DNA of 64,000 nt from Psychrobacter sp. JCM 18900 (GCF_904846625.1 NZ_CAJHBL010000007.1:91874-155873), one strand, 5' to 3'. Counted from the stretch's first letter, positions 18,149 to 29,747 are shown. A program made the numbers and translations. Notes: a model not told the origin generated them from the letters alone.

Positions 18149-19306
18149 TTAATTAGTCGAGTCTAGCTTGTTGTGCTGCTCAGCTAGAGCCCATTCGATA
18201 TGCTCATCTAGCATGTCATTATGTAAGGTCAATTTAGATTTTAACTGTTCGACTACTTCTAAGCTAGCATTAGCATTGCCAAGTCCGATAGCGATATTAC
18301 GTAAAAAATTTACATAGCCAGTGCGTCTTAGCGGGCTACCTTGAGTGTTCTTCATAAAGTCGGCTTCTTGCCACTGCCATAGTTCAAGCAAGCTACTATT
18401 ATCCAATCCATGCCTTGGGGCGAAGTCATCAACGGTAGTTAGATTGGCATAACGATTCCATGGACAGATTAACTGACAATCATCACAGCCAAAGACCCGA
18501 TTGCCAATTGCGCGTCTATATTTGGTATCGATGACGCCATCATGTTCAATAGTTAAATAAGAAATACAAGCAGAGGCGTTGAGCTCATGGGGCGCTACAA
18601 TTGCTTGAGTAGGGCATATGTCAATACAAGCGCTACAACTACCGCAATGCTCCTTGACTGGTTTGTCATCGGGTAGCTCAAGGCTCAAAAATAGCTCACC
18701 GAGTACAAAAAATGAGCCAGCTTGCTTATTTATAAGTAATGTATGTTTACCTGTCCAACCGAGACCTGCTGCATCTGCAATAGGCCGCTCAAAGATAGGC
18801 GCCGAATCGCTAAAAGGTCTAAACACAAATTCTTTTTCTGAACCGATATCCAAATGTTGCCATTCAGGTAGCCTTGCTTCTATCTTCAAAGCCAATTGCT
18901 TTAAACGGCTACGCATTGTCTTATGGTAGTCACGCCCTCTTGCATAACGTGCGATGATGCCTCGGTTGGGGTGGTCATTATCAGTAACAGCGCGCGGCGT
19001 CGGTGCTTGAGTTAGATAGTCCATACGGACGCTGATAATGGTTTTTGCGCCCTCGACTAGCTGATCAGGATGAGCACGCAGATCATGATTATTATGCATA
19101 AACTTCAGTTGACCCTCATAACCTTTATCAAGCCACTTTTGTAGTTGTTCAATCTGCTGAGTAAACAAAGGATGATGCACAGATAAAAAACCACAATCAG
19201 CAAATCCTAGTGTCTGTGCTTGTGTTGTAATCCACTGCTTAACATCTGCAGTGGTTGCAAACACAGTTGGATTGGTAATGGTAATTTTGTTTTTATCAGT
19301 AGGCAT
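18149..19306 (-). CDS. queG: Epoxyqueuosine reductase
   Basis: QueG reduces epoxyqueuosine to queuosine in the wobble base of tRNAs with GUN anticodons, using cobalamin and two 4Fe-4S clusters. Both cluster motifs are visible in the 385-aa protein: CGSCSACIDICPTQAI (about residues 223-238) and CDDCQLICPWNRYAN (about 276-290). The N-terminal part has GFADCGFLSVHHP and the cobalamin-domain sequence around RGRDYHKTMR. The length is close to the usual 370-380 aa. It is divergent from the nnr gene about 245 bases away; in E. coli the two genes are also neighbours. Confidence 0.95.
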   Translation of the reverse strand: MPTDKNKITITNPTVFATTADVKQWITTQAQTLGFADCGFLSVHHPLFTQQIEQLQKWLDKGYEGQLKFMHNNHDLRAHPDQLVEGAKTIISVRMDYLTQAPTPRAVTDNDHPNRGIIARYARGRDYHKTMRSRLKQLALKIEARLPEWQHLDIGSEKEFVFRPFSDSAPIFERPIADAAGLGWTGKHTLLINKQAGSFFVLGELFLSLELPDDKPVKEHCGSCSACIDICPTQAIVAPHELNASACISYLTIEHDGVIDTKYRRAIGNRVFGCDDCQLICPWNRYANLTTVDDFAPRHGLDNSSLLELWQWQEADFMKNTQGSPLRRTGYVNFLRNIAIGLGNANASLEVVEQLKSKLTLHNDMLDEHIEWALAEQHNKLDSTN

Positions 19307-19551
19307 AGATAGTAGGTGCTTATTAGATGGTTTTCTCGTTTGTTTTAATCAGATTATTCATATCTGACAATCAGAGATAATGTAAATACGGCTATGATAA
19401 GCCAGTGAGCAATGAGTGCAAGTATAAAAGAAAATAAACTCATATTCATATTGATACATAAGTCGAGGTAAGCTTTTGCTAAGCTGATATGAGAAATGAG
19501 CAACCAAATTTAGATAAAATAAAAAATGAGTAGAAACACCAAGGATAAGTT

Positions 19552-21375
19552 ATGAGAAATAATACCAATTTATCACCTATAAAAAATACAAAACCTATTG
19601 CGCTATATAATAGTGAGCAGGTTTATGCGATGGAGCAGGCTTGGTTTGCAGAGAGGTACGATAGTTTTGGTTTGATGAAACAAGCCGCTTGGCAAATGAC
19701 ACAGCAAATAGAGCAGATTTATGAGCGAAAAACCGTCAGTACTAGCCACTCTGCTAATACTAACGTTTATCACCGCAGTAATTATCCATATCGGGCAAGT
19801 ATCTGGGTAGGGAAAGGTAATAATGGCGGTGATGGTTGGCTTATCGCTCATTATTTACAGCAAGCTGGCTGGCAAGTAGAAGTAATAACAGTTGGCTTTA
19901 GTAAAGATGATTTTATTATCGATGACCAATCAGTAACTTCTAAAACTCCTAGCGATAAAGATAGCTACAGTGGAAATATAACGGACGCGACAAAGGCATT
20001 ACAGATAGCTCTAGCGAGCAGTTGTCACTATCAACGGTTTGAAGATATTGTTAATCACGATGATGCGGATAAAATAAACTTACTAGCTGATGTTTATATC
20101 GATGCATTATTTGGTATTGGCTTAGATCGTGCACCAGAAGGCGTTTATAGATCAGCTATTAACGCTTTTAATAACTTTACTCAGCAAAATAACGCCTTAG
20201 CAATAGCAGTTGATGTTCCGAGTGGGTTAGTGGCCTCTACCGGTGAGGTGTTTGAGCGCATGGCAATACAAGCTGACGTGACTCTATGTTTGATTGCGCG
20301 TAAGTTTGGTCTGCATACTAAAGATGGTACAGACTATAGCGGAGACGTAGTCGATATACCGTTGATACCTTATCAAATGGCGCTTCACCAAATAGCTAGC
20401 AATCACACGATATCTGAGAAAAATACCATTCAAGCATTTGAGCCAGTTGCCACGCTGCTGACAGCTGCGCATAGTATGAGTCTGCGTCGCCAAAACAGCT
20501 ACAAAGGCAGCTATGGTCATGTGCTAGTCATTGGTGGAACTCGTATTGATGGCTCACAAGGTATGGGCGGTGCTGCCATACTGTCTGCGGCCAGTACGAT
20601 GGCGACAGGCGCTGGTAAAATAACAGTTGCCTGCCATGAGGCTTTTCATGGGTCATTATTGACCTCATTGCCAGATGCGATGACTATTAATTTACATGAC
20701 GCAAATGGAGTAAAAGGTCTGATTAAGCAGGCTAGTATCGTTGCCATTGGGATGGGGCTTGGCCGTGACGAAAAAGCTAAAGCATTATTTATTAATTATG
20801 TACAGGCTGCTATAGAGAATGAAAAATCAATCGTGATCGATGCTGATGGACTTTGTCATTTAGCATCACTGCACATTGATAATCACAAGCTAATAACAGA
20901 GTTACGAGAATACAGTACTGATCATCGGGTTTGCTTGACGCCGCATAGTGGGGAAGCAGCTAGATTACTTGATCAAAAGATAAGTGAGATTGAGTCCAAT
21001 AGACTGCAAGCTATAAAACAGTGCGCTGCAACATATGGTGGTGACTGGGTATTAAAAGGGGCAGGATCGTTAGTGTTAGAACAAGAAGAGGGAAAAGAAA
21101 GAGTATATGTCTGTAATGTGGGTAATGCTGGCATGGCAACCGCTGGCATGGGTGATGTGTTATCTGGGGTGACCGCTGGACTATTGGCACAGCAAGACTT
21201 ATCAGCAGAGGCACGGAGCTTAAATCAAGCGGTTCTTATACATGGGTTTGCAGGAGATGTATTAGTAAATCAAGCGAATAGCAACACCAATATAATGCTA
21301 GTAGGGCAACGAGGGCTACAAGCTCAAGATATGCCAGCAGCCATTCGTCACGTCATGCAGCTTATGATAGTTTGA
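19552..21375 (+). CDS. nnr: Bifunctional NAD(P)H-hydrate epimerase/dehydratase
   Basis: Nnr repairs damaged NAD(P)HX. The N-terminal epimerase (YjeF_N, residues about 15-270) has WVGKGNNGGDGWLIAHYL and YIDALFGIGLDRAPEG with AIAVDVPSGLVASTGE. The C-terminal ADP- or ATP-dependent dehydratase (YjeF_C, about 305-600) has GSYGHVLVIGGTRIDGSQGMGGA, IDADGL, LTPHSGEAARLL and the GNAGMATAGMGDVLSGV motif. At 607 aa it is longer than the E. coli protein (about 515) because of serine/threonine/asparagine-rich insertions in the first domain, e.g. around residues 60-80 and 125-145. It is convergent with the DUF4124 gene, only 22 bases away. Confidence 0.93.
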   Translation: MRNNTNLSPIKNTKPIALYNSEQVYAMEQAWFAERYDSFGLMKQAAWQMTQQIEQIYERKTVSTSHSANTNVYHRSNYPYRASIWVGKGNNGGDGWLIAHYLQQAGWQVEVITVGFSKDDFIIDDQSVTSKTPSDKDSYSGNITDATKALQIALASSCHYQRFEDIVNHDDADKINLLADVYIDALFGIGLDRAPEGVYRSAINAFNNFTQQNNALAIAVDVPSGLVASTGEVFERMAIQADVTLCLIARKFGLHTKDGTDYSGDVVDIPLIPYQMALHQIASNHTISEKNTIQAFEPVATLLTAAHSMSLRRQNSYKGSYGHVLVIGGTRIDGSQGMGGAAILSAASTMATGAGKITVACHEAFHGSLLTSLPDAMTINLHDANGVKGLIKQASIVAIGMGLGRDEKAKALFINYVQAAIENEKSIVIDADGLCHLASLHIDNHKLITELREYSTDHRVCLTPHSGEAARLLDQKISEIESNRLQAIKQCAATYGGDWVLKGAGSLVLEQEEGKERVYVCNVGNAGMATAGMGDVLSGVTAGLLAQQDLSAEARSLNQAVLIHGFAGDVLVNQANSNTNIMLVGQRGLQAQDMPAAIRHVMQLMIV

Positions 21376-21397
21376 GATTTGCTTTCAAGAGGTCTGG

Positions 21398-21895
21398 TTA
21401 GGTAGAAGGGTTGGAGCAATACTGAGTAATCGCTTGCTGTACGCGCTCGCGCTTAAGCTCAATCTCACGACCATCTAAATATTGACGTTTACCGTTGGCA
21501 TCCATCTCATAGATACGGCCGCCGACATTTAGGTTGGTCAAGTTATTACGCAGTGATTGGCAGCGTTGAGCATTAGCTTGAGCTTCTTGTTCTTTAATGC
21601 GTGCTTCAAGTGCTGCTACTCGTTGTTCTTCTGCAGTTTGAGCATTGCTGCTTTGGTTAGGATCTGTTTTCCCTGCCATTTGTCCTGCATTATTCTGTCT
21701 ACCATCACTACGAAACTCAATCAGTTCGATATTTTTACCGACTTGCGGCGCATGTTGGCTATATTTTACTTCACCGTGTGCCCCAATGGATTTATAAACT
21801 TGAATAGCCTGACTGGCATTCATGGACAGCATTAGCATACACGCAGTACTCATCAACAGTTTGGCAGCGGTATATATCTTAGACGCATATGCCAT
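21398..21895 (-). CDS. Secreted DUF4124 family protein
   Basis: A 165-residue protein with an N-terminal signal sequence (about residues 1-30, hydrophobic stretch AKLLMSTACMLMLSMNASQA). It is followed by the DUF4124 pattern IQVYKSIGAHGEVKYSQHAP. Then comes a glutamine/glutamate-rich coiled coil (EEQRVAALEARIKEQEAQANAQRC) and a tail with VGGRIYEMDANGKRQYLDGREIELKRERV. The family is periplasmic with no settled role. The gene is monocistronic, divergent from the long ilvI leader region. Confidence 0.8.
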   Translation of the reverse strand: MAYASKIYTAAKLLMSTACMLMLSMNASQAIQVYKSIGAHGEVKYSQHAPQVGKNIELIEFRSDGRQNNAGQMAGKTDPNQSSNAQTAEEQRVAALEARIKEQEAQANAQRCQSLRNNLTNLNVGGRIYEMDANGKRQYLDGREIELKRERVQQAITQYCSNPST

Positions 21896-22764
21896 AGTAG
21901 CAATCCTCTTATTTAATAAAAATCAAATGTATATGGGTGTAAATATAACACTTGAACGTTTTATTGGTAGTAATAATGTATCGACTATCGATTCTAGCAA
22001 ATAATACTTATCAATGTATATTATTTAATAACTAATAGTTTGGGATAGGCTTTAGAAGTTTTTCTTGACAATAACTCGTAAACCATCGAATATAATAGCA
22101 GTTGATTGGTCAGTGAGCGGCTTTTACGATGTTGCCGTGGCACTTGAGAAAGAAAACGACGAGTTACTTATCGGTAGCTTATGCAGTTTTATTTCCTTTG
22201 TGATAATGATATAGCAAGCATAGTGGCACAACGACCACTATTGATAGCGATACATTGTCTCCGGACTTATCTGTCTACAATGACTAAGATAAACTTATTA
22301 TTTGAAATGTGCTAAATGTGTTTTTAGCAGCTGTATCAAACGCGATATAGTACGCCGTTAAGAGGTTTCACCAAAGCCTATTGTAAGTTCTAAAGATCTT
22401 ATAATTTAGCATTGGCTATGAAGTTTTTTACTTGTGTATATCGATGCATCTGTACAAATAAAGTCACACAAATAAAGTTACAATAGGTACTTGCTAGTAT
22501 CTAATCTCAATAATAAGCGTCTTCTTTTATAGATGCACTCGCATCTTGTCACTGTATATCGATAAACATCCATCACAAAGCTGACCTAAAATACACTGCT
22601 ATGTTTGATTAGTATTGTCCTATGAGACATTTTTAATTAAACCTATTGGGCAGATATTCTTGATATGGACAAGAATTAGCGATCATTCAATAAGTAGAAA
22701 TAACGACGGTAAGTGATTATTTTTGCTCATAGAACCCCGCAAATTCTCGCCGCAAAAAAAGGTG
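21896..22764 (+). other. 869-base gene-free region upstream of ilvI
   Basis: No convincing gene on either strand. A possible promoter has TTGACA at 22065-22070 and AATATA near 22089. Hairpins include TAGTGG/CCACTA near 22219-22239, TGCTAAA/TTTTAGCA near 22309-22330 and ATTCTTG/CAAGAAT near 22656-22676. I saw no clear leader peptide rich in Ile, Val or Leu. The length suggests a long regulated leader or an unannotated small RNA. Confidence 0.4.
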
Positions 22765-24597
22765 ATGACAGTGACGCAAACCACGCAAAGTCCGAACATG
22801 ACGGGACATACCCAAACGGGTAATGCCGCCAAAAATTTTGAACAAAAGCAACAACGTCTTGCAGAAGGTAGTGCACAGCCTGTGATGCTATCGGGCGCTG
22901 AAATGCTGGTGCAAGCACTGACTGACGAAGGTGTCGAATACATCTTTGGCTATCCAGGTGGCGCGGTCTTACACATTTATGATGCGCTGTTTCAGCAAGA
23001 AAATATTGAGCACATCTTAGTACGTCACGAGCAAGCAGCGGGCCACATGGCCGATGCTTATTCGCGAGTGACTGGTAATACTGGCGTCGTGTTGGCCACA
23101 TCAGGCCCTGGTGCGACCAATACCGTGACAGCTATTGCTACTGCCTTTATGGACTCTGTACCAATGGTTGTAATCGCAGGTCAGGTGCCAAGCAGCCTAA
23201 TCGGTGAAGATGCTTTCCAAGAAACCGATATGGTAGGCGTATCACGTCCTATCGTTAAGCATAGCTTCCAAGTACGCCATGCTAGCGAAATTCCAATGAT
23301 TGTAAAAAAGGCATTTTATATTGCCCAGACTGGTCGCCCAGGCCCTGTTGTCATTGATGTGCCAAAAGACATGACTGCGCCTAGCGAAAAATTCGCTTAC
23401 GAATATCCAGAAGAAGTATTTATACGTTCGTATCAGCCTTCACTCAAAGGTCACAGCGGTCAAATCAAAAAAGCCATTGAAACGCTATTAGCAGCGCAGC
23501 GTCCTGTTGTATATGCAGGCGGCGGTGTGATTTGGAGCAATGCGCACGAAGAGTTAACAGATCTTGCACATCGTCTGAATTTACCAGTGACTAATACTTT
23601 GATGGGTCTTGGTACATTCCCTGGCTCTGATCGTCAGTTCTTAGGTATGCTTGGCATGCACGGTACTTACGAAGCCAATATGAGTATGCACCATGCTGAT
23701 GTGATTTTGGCCGTCGGCGCGCGTTTCGATGATCGTGTGACCAATAACGTTAAAAAATTCTGCCCTAACGCAACTATCATTCATATCGACATCGATCCTG
23801 CGTCAATTTCAAAAACGATTCTTGCGCACATTCCTATCGTAGGTGATGTGAAGTCAGTCTTAACGGACATGCTAGAGATTGTTGGTCAAGACAAGCAGTT
23901 AGAGCAGCACGCATTGCTCGATTGGTGGTCACAAATTAATGAGTGGCGTAAGCGTCATGGCTTACGTTATGACACCAGCACAGATAATGGCATTAAGCCA
24001 CAAAGTGTCGTGCAAGCTTTAGATAAAGTGACTAACAGTAACGCTATTATCACAAGTGACGTCGGTCAGCATCAGATGTTCGCAGCTCTTTACTATACTT
24101 ACAATGAGCCACGTCAATGGCTGAATTCAGGTGGTCTTGGTACCATGGGGGTTGGTCTGCCGTATGCAATGGCTGCCAAACTTGCCAATCCTGAGCGTGA
24201 TGTGGTTTGTATTACTGGTGAAGGCTCTATTCAGATGAATATCCAAGAGCTATCGACCTGCTTGCAATATAACTTACCAGTTAAAATTCTGAACATTAAC
24301 AATGCGCAGCTTGGTATGGTGAAGCAGTGGCAAGATATGCTGTATGAAGGTCGTCATGCCCAGTCTTATATGAACTCCTTACCAGATTTTGTCAAATTGG
24401 CTGAAAGCTATGGTCATGTCGGTATCAAAATTACTGACCCTGCAACCATGGAAGCACAATTGGCTGAAGCAATGGCTATGAAAGACAAACTGGTATTTAT
24501 CGATGTTTACGTCGATCGTAATGAGCATGTATATCCAATGCAAATCGCTGGACAGGCCATGCGTGATATGTGGTTAACAAAAGGGGAGCGTACCTAA
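22765..24597 (+). CDS. ilvI: Acetolactate synthase, large (catalytic) subunit
   Basis: This ThDP- and FAD-dependent enzyme joins pyruvate with pyruvate or 2-ketobutyrate, the first common step to valine, leucine and isoleucine. Motifs are [17 protein letters not shown] near the N-terminus, [18 protein letters not shown] with the catalytic glutamate, and the C-terminal ThDP motif [17 protein letters not shown] with [12 protein letters not shown]. The start is uncertain: ATG 22765 touches its AAAGGTG site, so GTG 22771 with better spacing is a real alternative. In either case there is a non-conserved N-terminal extension of about 40 residues before [12 protein letters not shown]. It overlaps ilvH by one base. 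Confidence 0.95.
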   Translation: MTVTQTTQSPNMTGHTQTGNAAKNFEQKQQRLAEGSAQPVMLSGAEMLVQALTDEGVEYIFGYPGGAVLHIYDALFQQENIEHILVRHEQAAGHMADAYSRVTGNTGVVLATSGPGATNTVTAIATAFMDSVPMVVIAGQVPSSLIGEDAFQETDMVGVSRPIVKHSFQVRHASEIPMIVKKAFYIAQTGRPGPVVIDVPKDMTAPSEKFAYEYPEEVFIRSYQPSLKGHSGQIKKAIETLLAAQRPVVYAGGGVIWSNAHEELTDLAHRLNLPVTNTLMGLGTFPGSDRQFLGMLGMHGTYEANMSMHHADVILAVGARFDDRVTNNVKKFCPNATIIHIDIDPASISKTILAHIPIVGDVKSVLTDMLEIVGQDKQLEQHALLDWWSQINEWRKRHGLRYDTSTDNGIKPQSVVQALDKVTNSNAIITSDVGQHQMFAALYYTYNEPRQWLNSGGLGTMGVGLPYAMAAKLANPERDVVCITGEGSIQMNIQELSTCLQYNLPVKILNINNAQLGMVKQWQDMLYEGRHAQSYMNSLPDFVKLAESYGHVGIKITDPATMEAQLAEAMAMKDKLVFIDVYVDRNEHVYPMQIAGQAMRDMWLTKGERT

Positions 24598-25094
24598 TGC
24601 AACAACAACATCTGATTTCGGTATTGATGGAAAACGAAGCGGGTTCGTTGTCGCGGTTAGTCGGCTTGTTCTCACAACGTGGCTACAATATCGAAACTTT
24701 GAACGTCGCACCTACTGATGACCCAAGTATTTCACGTCTAACGGTTACGACTATTACGTCACCTGAAAGAATTGAGCAAATCACCAAACAATTGCATAAA
24801 TTGATTGAAGTGGTTAAAGTGCTTAATCTGACGGAGAACGTACACGTTGAGCGTGAATTGATGCTCATTAAAGTCCGTGCAACAGGCGGTGTTCGTGAAG
24901 AGATTAAACGTAGCGCAGATATTTTCCGCGCACAAATCGTCGATGTAAATTCGAACTTATATACGATTCAAATCGTGGGCGACAAAGCCAAACTTGATGG
25001 TTTTATCGATGTGATTGGCCGTGAGCGTATTATGGAAGTGGTTCGCTCAGGTGTGATTGGTATTGCCCGCGGTGAAAAGACTCTAAGCATTTAA
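24597..25094 (+). CDS. ilvH: Acetolactate synthase, small (regulatory) subunit
   Basis: The 165-aa protein has an N-terminal ACT domain (LISVLMENEAGSLSRLVGLFSQRGYNIETL, residues about 5-34) that binds valine and activates and feedback-inhibits the large subunit. The second half has ERELMLIKVRATGGVREEIKRSADIFRAQIVDV, typical of IlvH. ATG 24597 overlaps the ilvI stop (TAATG), which indicates coupled translation and equimolar assembly. Confidence 0.96.
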   Translation: MQQQHLISVLMENEAGSLSRLVGLFSQRGYNIETLNVAPTDDPSISRLTVTTITSPERIEQITKQLHKLIEVVKVLNLTENVHVERELMLIKVRATGGVREEIKRSADIFRAQIVDVNSNLYTIQIVGDKAKLDGFIDVIGRERIMEVVRSGVIGIARGEKTLSI

Positions 25095-25142
25095 TTATTT
25101 ATCAAAACCAGTGTAAACCAATATTTATTTATCTAATCAACA

Positions 25143-25186
25143 AAGCGCTTATCTTAGTCATTATATTGACTACAGCATAAGCGCTT
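25143..25186 (+). promoter_or_regulatory. Long hairpin in the ilvC leader
   Basis: AAGCGCTTAT (25143-25152) and ATAAGCGCTT (25177-25186) are perfect 10-base inverted repeats; inside, AGTCA (25156-25160) pairs with TGACT (25167-25171). There is no T run after it, so it is not a simple terminator. It lies between ilvH and ilvC, where it could be a processing site, an mRNA stability element or an operator. Confidence 0.4.
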
Positions 25187-25207
25187 ACTATCCATGGCAA
25201 GCCATGA

Positions 25208-26245
<1,038 letters not shown>

Positions 26246-26297
26246 GTCTTATACAGATAAAAGTCTTATTCAAATAAAAATCTGATTTAGATTAAAT

Positions 26298-26332
26298 AGC
26301 CCATGTTATCACTTGATAGCATGGGTTTTTTT
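26298..26332 (+). terminator. Intrinsic terminator of ilvC
   Basis: CCCATGTTATCA and TGATAGCATGGG pair over 12 positions with a 2-base loop, followed by seven T. Confidence 0.88.
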
Positions 26333-26542
26333 ATGCAAAGTATTTGATAGGCGTTTTTCGCTTTGATTTGAATCTGGGTTATCGGTTGAAAACCATTAAT
26401 TGCTACCCAATATAAGCAGGCACCTTAACATTGGCCAAAGCGCCTTTGCGATTAACATCCGTCATTGTTCTTACCCGTTTCTAAGTATTCGAAGCGGGTG
26501 AATGCTTCATTCTCACTTTCTATAGATAATAGGTTGTATGCT

Positions 26543-26974
26543 GTGCAAATATCTTATTCAGACTGGCTAACGCCGCAATTCGTATATATTACTCTTAGCG
26601 CTGTGGTAGCAGTTTTAATTTGGATAGAAGGGGAGATGCTCAAACAGACCGATGGTAAACTGCCTCAGTCTAAATTCTTCAAAGTCAGTTCATTGTTAGA
26701 TACTCTATGGTTCTTCATATCAGTGGTGATTTTATACGTTATTGATTTGACCCCATTAGCTATCGCAGTGCCTGCTGCATATGGTATATACACGACCTTT
26801 GGTTGGATATACGGTACCAAGCTACTTAAGCGCAAAGGCATCCCTGACTCTCCTAAAGACTTAGTCATTCCAGCAAAATATATTGCCTATAGTCAGTCAT
26901 TTTCATTGGTGTTTTTTGCGTTATGTTTGCTCGTATTGAGTTCAGCATGGCTACCGACATCACCATTGCAGTAA
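26543..26974 (+). CDS. Small four-helix membrane protein, unknown function
   Basis: I do not recognise a family. The frame is open from 26465. GTG 26543 (about 143 aa, VQISYSDWLTPQF...) is a reasonable start because an AGG lies about 10 bases upstream and because the part before it is not hydrophobic; TTG starts further up cannot be excluded. Four membrane segments are visible (FVYITLSAVVAVLIWI, TLWFFISVVILYVIDL, LAIAVPAAYGIYTTFGWIYG, SFSLVFFALCLLVLSSAWL), with charged loops between. It stands alone between ilvC and the cold-shock gene. Confidence 0.6.
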   Translation: MQISYSDWLTPQFVYITLSAVVAVLIWIEGEMLKQTDGKLPQSKFFKVSSLLDTLWFFISVVILYVIDLTPLAIAVPAAYGIYTTFGWIYGTKLLKRKGIPDSPKDLVIPAKYIAYSQSFSLVFFALCLLVLSSAWLPTSPLQ

Positions 26975-27337
26975 CTAATATTCCAACCTACTATCATCTA
27001 TGTCGACTTATTTAATTAGTGGTTTACTGATGAAGCTGTAGTGCATCTATAAATAAAAACTATTTTATATCAATAAGATATGAAGCTTATTACTATCGAT
27101 GTTAGCTTGCAACAATGGTTAGTATTTATTTACAAAAATCAGCAATTTAGACTGTTCCTACCATGGAAAACTGTTATAATCAGACTGTACTCAAAATATT
27201 TGAGGCAAAAAATTCAAATTTTCTTTAAGATTATTTAGCGTTTTTGGCCGCCGCATTTAGCAGAAAATATTAGGGTATATATCAATTAATCGGTGATGAC
27301 ACAAGTCTCGCCAACAGTTAAAGAGTCAGGAAAATTT
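26975..27337 (+). promoter_or_regulatory. Promoter and long leader of the cold-shock gene
   Basis: No gene. TATAAT at 27175-27180 is the best -10; the -35 about 17 bases upstream (near 27152) is weak. Transcription from there would give a leader of about 150 bases before the ATG at 27338, like the long structured leaders of cspA-type genes. I saw no certain cold-box sequence. Confidence 0.45.
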
Positions 27338-27550
27338 ATGTCAGATAAAGTTGAAGGCACTGTAAAGTGGTTTAATGAAGCTAAAGGTTTTGGTTTTATC
27401 GCTCAAGACAATGGCGGACAAGACGTATTCGCTCACTACAGCGCTATCCAAGGTAACGGTTTCAAAACTCTAGCCGAAGGCCAAAAAGTGTCTTTCATCT
27501 TAGGTGATGGCAAAAAAGGCCCACAAGCTGAGCAAATCGAAGCTATCTAA
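27338..27550 (+). CDS. CspA-family cold-shock protein
   Basis: A 70-residue single OB-fold protein that binds single-stranded RNA and DNA. The RNP1-type motif KGFGFIAQD (about residues 16-24) and RNP2-type DVFAHYSAI (about 30-38) are present, with [10 protein letters not shown] typical of the family. The start at ATG 27338 ([17 protein letters not shown]) fits the family length and has an AGGA site; the upstream 15 in-frame codons are leader. It is monocistronic between a promoter with a long leader and a terminator. Confidence 0.95.
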   Translation: MSDKVEGTVKWFNEAKGFGFIAQDNGGQDVFAHYSAIQGNGFKTLAEGQKVSFILGDGKKGPQAEQIEAI

Positions 27551-27666
27551 TCTCATTTATTATTAGGTTAACTGCTTGTCAGTAAACTTAATGACAATAA
27601 GATTATCAATATGCATTGATTACTTTGTTTGTTAAAACAATAAAAATACTGTATCGACTTTAAAAA

Positions 27667-27697
27667 GAAGCAACCTCTTATCAGGTTGCTTTTTTTA
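27667..27697 (+). terminator. Intrinsic terminator of the cold-shock gene
   Basis: AAGCAACCT and AGGTTGCTT form a 9-bp stem around CTTATC, followed by more T. Confidence 0.87.
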
Positions 27698-27817
27698 TGG
27701 GGCTTTTTTGATATGACAAAGTGTTGCTAATGTAAAGTGCTATTGATTTCGACGGTTAACATCATCAGGTAATAACGGACAATGATTTAATAAAGATGTA
27801 ATAGATAAGGTTGTATT

Positions 27818-28387
27818 ATGAAGTGGGAAAACTGGCTTTCAATTGACTGGCAACAAGTGCTTGGGATTTCTTTATCTGCTATAGGCTTTTATGTAGGGCT
27901 GATGTTTTTTACTCGATTGATGGGTTTACGCAGTTTTTCCAAGTTATCAAGCCATGATTTTGCGATGACCGTTGGTATTGGTAGTATATTGGCATCGACG
28001 GTATTGTCAGATAAGCCTTCTCTACTTCAAGGGTTATTTGCTGTTGCGGTGTTATTCTTAATTCAGGGCGTTATCTCAGTTATCAGACGTAAGATAAAAC
28101 CGCTCAAAGCTTTAATAGACAATCAAGCTATTATCCTAATGGCTCATGGTGAATATTTAGAAGATAACTTAAAAGAGGCTAATCTTAGCACTAGTGATGT
28201 TCAGGAAGTGTTACGTAAAAATGGTATCAAAGCGAAAACAGAAGTGTTTGCAGTGATTATGGAGACGACAGGTGATATGAGTGTCATCAAGAACAATGAT
28301 GTCGAACCTGATTGGTCTTTATTTGACGATATACGTGATAGCGAATTATTGCTTGGTGCTAGTAAGAATGGTAAGTCGCAGGTCTGA
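27818..28387 (+). CDS. YetF/DUF421 family membrane protein
   Basis: The 189-aa protein has about three N-terminal membrane helices (residues 14-36, 50-60, 68-88) with the family pattern YVGLMFFTRLMGLRSFSKLSSHDFAMTVGIGSILAST, then a soluble domain with IDNQAIILMAHGEYLEDNLKEANLSTSDVQEVLRKNGI and EVFAVIMETTGDMSVIK. In Bacillus, YetF-like proteins are spore and inner-membrane proteins of unclear role. It has a normal start (ATG behind AAGG) and stands alone. Confidence 0.82.
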   Translation: MKWENWLSIDWQQVLGISLSAIGFYVGLMFFTRLMGLRSFSKLSSHDFAMTVGIGSILASTVLSDKPSLLQGLFAVAVLFLIQGVISVIRRKIKPLKALIDNQAIILMAHGEYLEDNLKEANLSTSDVQEVLRKNGIKAKTEVFAVIMETTGDMSVIKNNDVEPDWSLFDDIRDSELLLGASKNGKSQV

Positions 28388-28845
28388 CTCGATTAACTAT
28401 TCTTATCCGTTAACTTTGAAGAGATAAATAATAACAAAATATTAAGTAAAGCTAAGGCTTAGAATGCTATAAAGGGTATAAGCATTTTGAGCTGTTGAAC
28501 CATTGAACCATGAAAAACGTGAAACGATGTGCTTATAGAGTATTTATTATAGAGTGTTGACAAATTTATGACGCATTATTCACGGCGTTGTCTTGACCTT
28601 ATCTGCCTGCTGACGCAAGATACATAGGTCTGATAATAACGGTTGGCTTAGCTTTAGCAGATTTCATTAGTAAGAGATACAATGCTAATATGCTCTTAGA
28701 TATTGGCTCATCTTTCTTAGTTAACTATATTCTGTTGATGTAGTAATAACCTTGAGCAGTATTTTGAACGACAATTTGAACCACAACGAACCTTTGGTTC
28801 TTAACTGACAATTTTTAACTCATAACATTAATAAACGAGGAACGT
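28388..28845 (+). other. 458-base gene-free region upstream of etfB
   Basis: No gene is apparent. TTGACA at 28557-28562 and TTGACC at 28594 are possible -35 elements, but neither has a good -10 at 16-18 bases. The etfB start has a GAGGAACG site. I see no terminator for the YetF-like gene. Confidence 0.4.
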
Positions 28846-29595
28846 ATGAAAGCATTAGTAGCGGTCAAGCGTGTCATTGATTATAACGTAAAAGTTCGTG
28901 TAAAAGCCGACAACTCTGGCGTTGACTTATCAAACACTAAAATGTCAATCAACCCTTTTGATGAAATCGCAGTAGAAGAAGCGGTTCGCCTAAAAGAAGC
29001 TGGCGTCATTGATGAGATCATTGTTGCTTCAATCGGTCCAAAAGAGTCACAAGAGCAGATTCGTGCAGCCCTAGCGCTAGGTGCTGACCGTGGTGTGTTA
29101 GTCGTAAGTGACGAAAAGCCATATCCACTACAAGTTGCTAAGATTCTAAAAAGCATCGCTGAAGCTGAAAGCACTGATATCATCTTATTAGGTAAGCAAG
29201 CGATTGATGATGACAACAACCAAACGGGCCAGATGCTAGCGGCATTGATGGGTATCGGTCAGGGTACGTTTGCATCAGAAGTGAAGGTTGAAGGCGACAA
29301 AGTAAACGTAACACGTGAAATCGATGGTGGCCTACAAACTGTTGCTCTTGATTTGCCAGCAGTCATCACGACTGATCTACGTTTGAATGAGCCACGTTAT
29401 GCTAAATTGCCTAACATCATGAAAGCGAAGAAAAAGCCACTTGATGAGAAAACGCCAGCAGATTTCGGTGTTGATATGACATCTAAGCAAGAGATTATTA
29501 AAGTCGTGCCACCTGCTGACCGTAAAGCTGGTATTACAGTAGGGTCAGTTGATGAGTTGGTCGATAAGCTAAGAAACGAAGCAAAAGTCATTTAA
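28846..29595 (+). CDS. etfB: Electron transfer flavoprotein, beta subunit
   Basis: EtfB binds AMP and with EtfA accepts electrons from acyl-CoA and other dehydrogenases, passing them to ETF:ubiquinone oxidoreductase. The 249-aa protein begins [20 protein letters not shown], contains [18 protein letters not shown] (about residues 37-54), [21 protein letters not shown] (about 124-144) and the family tail with [11 protein letters not shown]. Length fits group I ETF. It lies 152 bases upstream of etfA, a larger gap than usual. Confidence 0.96.
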   Translation: MKALVAVKRVIDYNVKVRVKADNSGVDLSNTKMSINPFDEIAVEEAVRLKEAGVIDEIIVASIGPKESQEQIRAALALGADRGVLVVSDEKPYPLQVAKILKSIAEAESTDIILLGKQAIDDDNNQTGQMLAALMGIGQGTFASEVKVEGDKVNVTREIDGGLQTVALDLPAVITTDLRLNEPRYAKLPNIMKAKKKPLDEKTPADFGVDMTSKQEIIKVVPPADRKAGITVGSVDELVDKLRNEAKVI

Positions 29596-29747
29596 TGTTT
29601 TAATGATTGGATACTTCGCTACGGCATATCCTGTACAAGGCTGTGAATTTGACTGCTTTATCTTAGATTAAATGATAGTTTCTCAAATAGCTTTGTACAC
29701 AAACAACCGCATGAATAGATAATACGAATATATAAAGGACTAAAACC

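Noticed and set aside
22531..22563. Short peptide MHSHLVTVYR upstream of ilvI as an attenuation leader
   Set aside because: Only one leucine and two valines, no isoleucine, and no terminator hairpin after it; not a credible ilv leader peptide.
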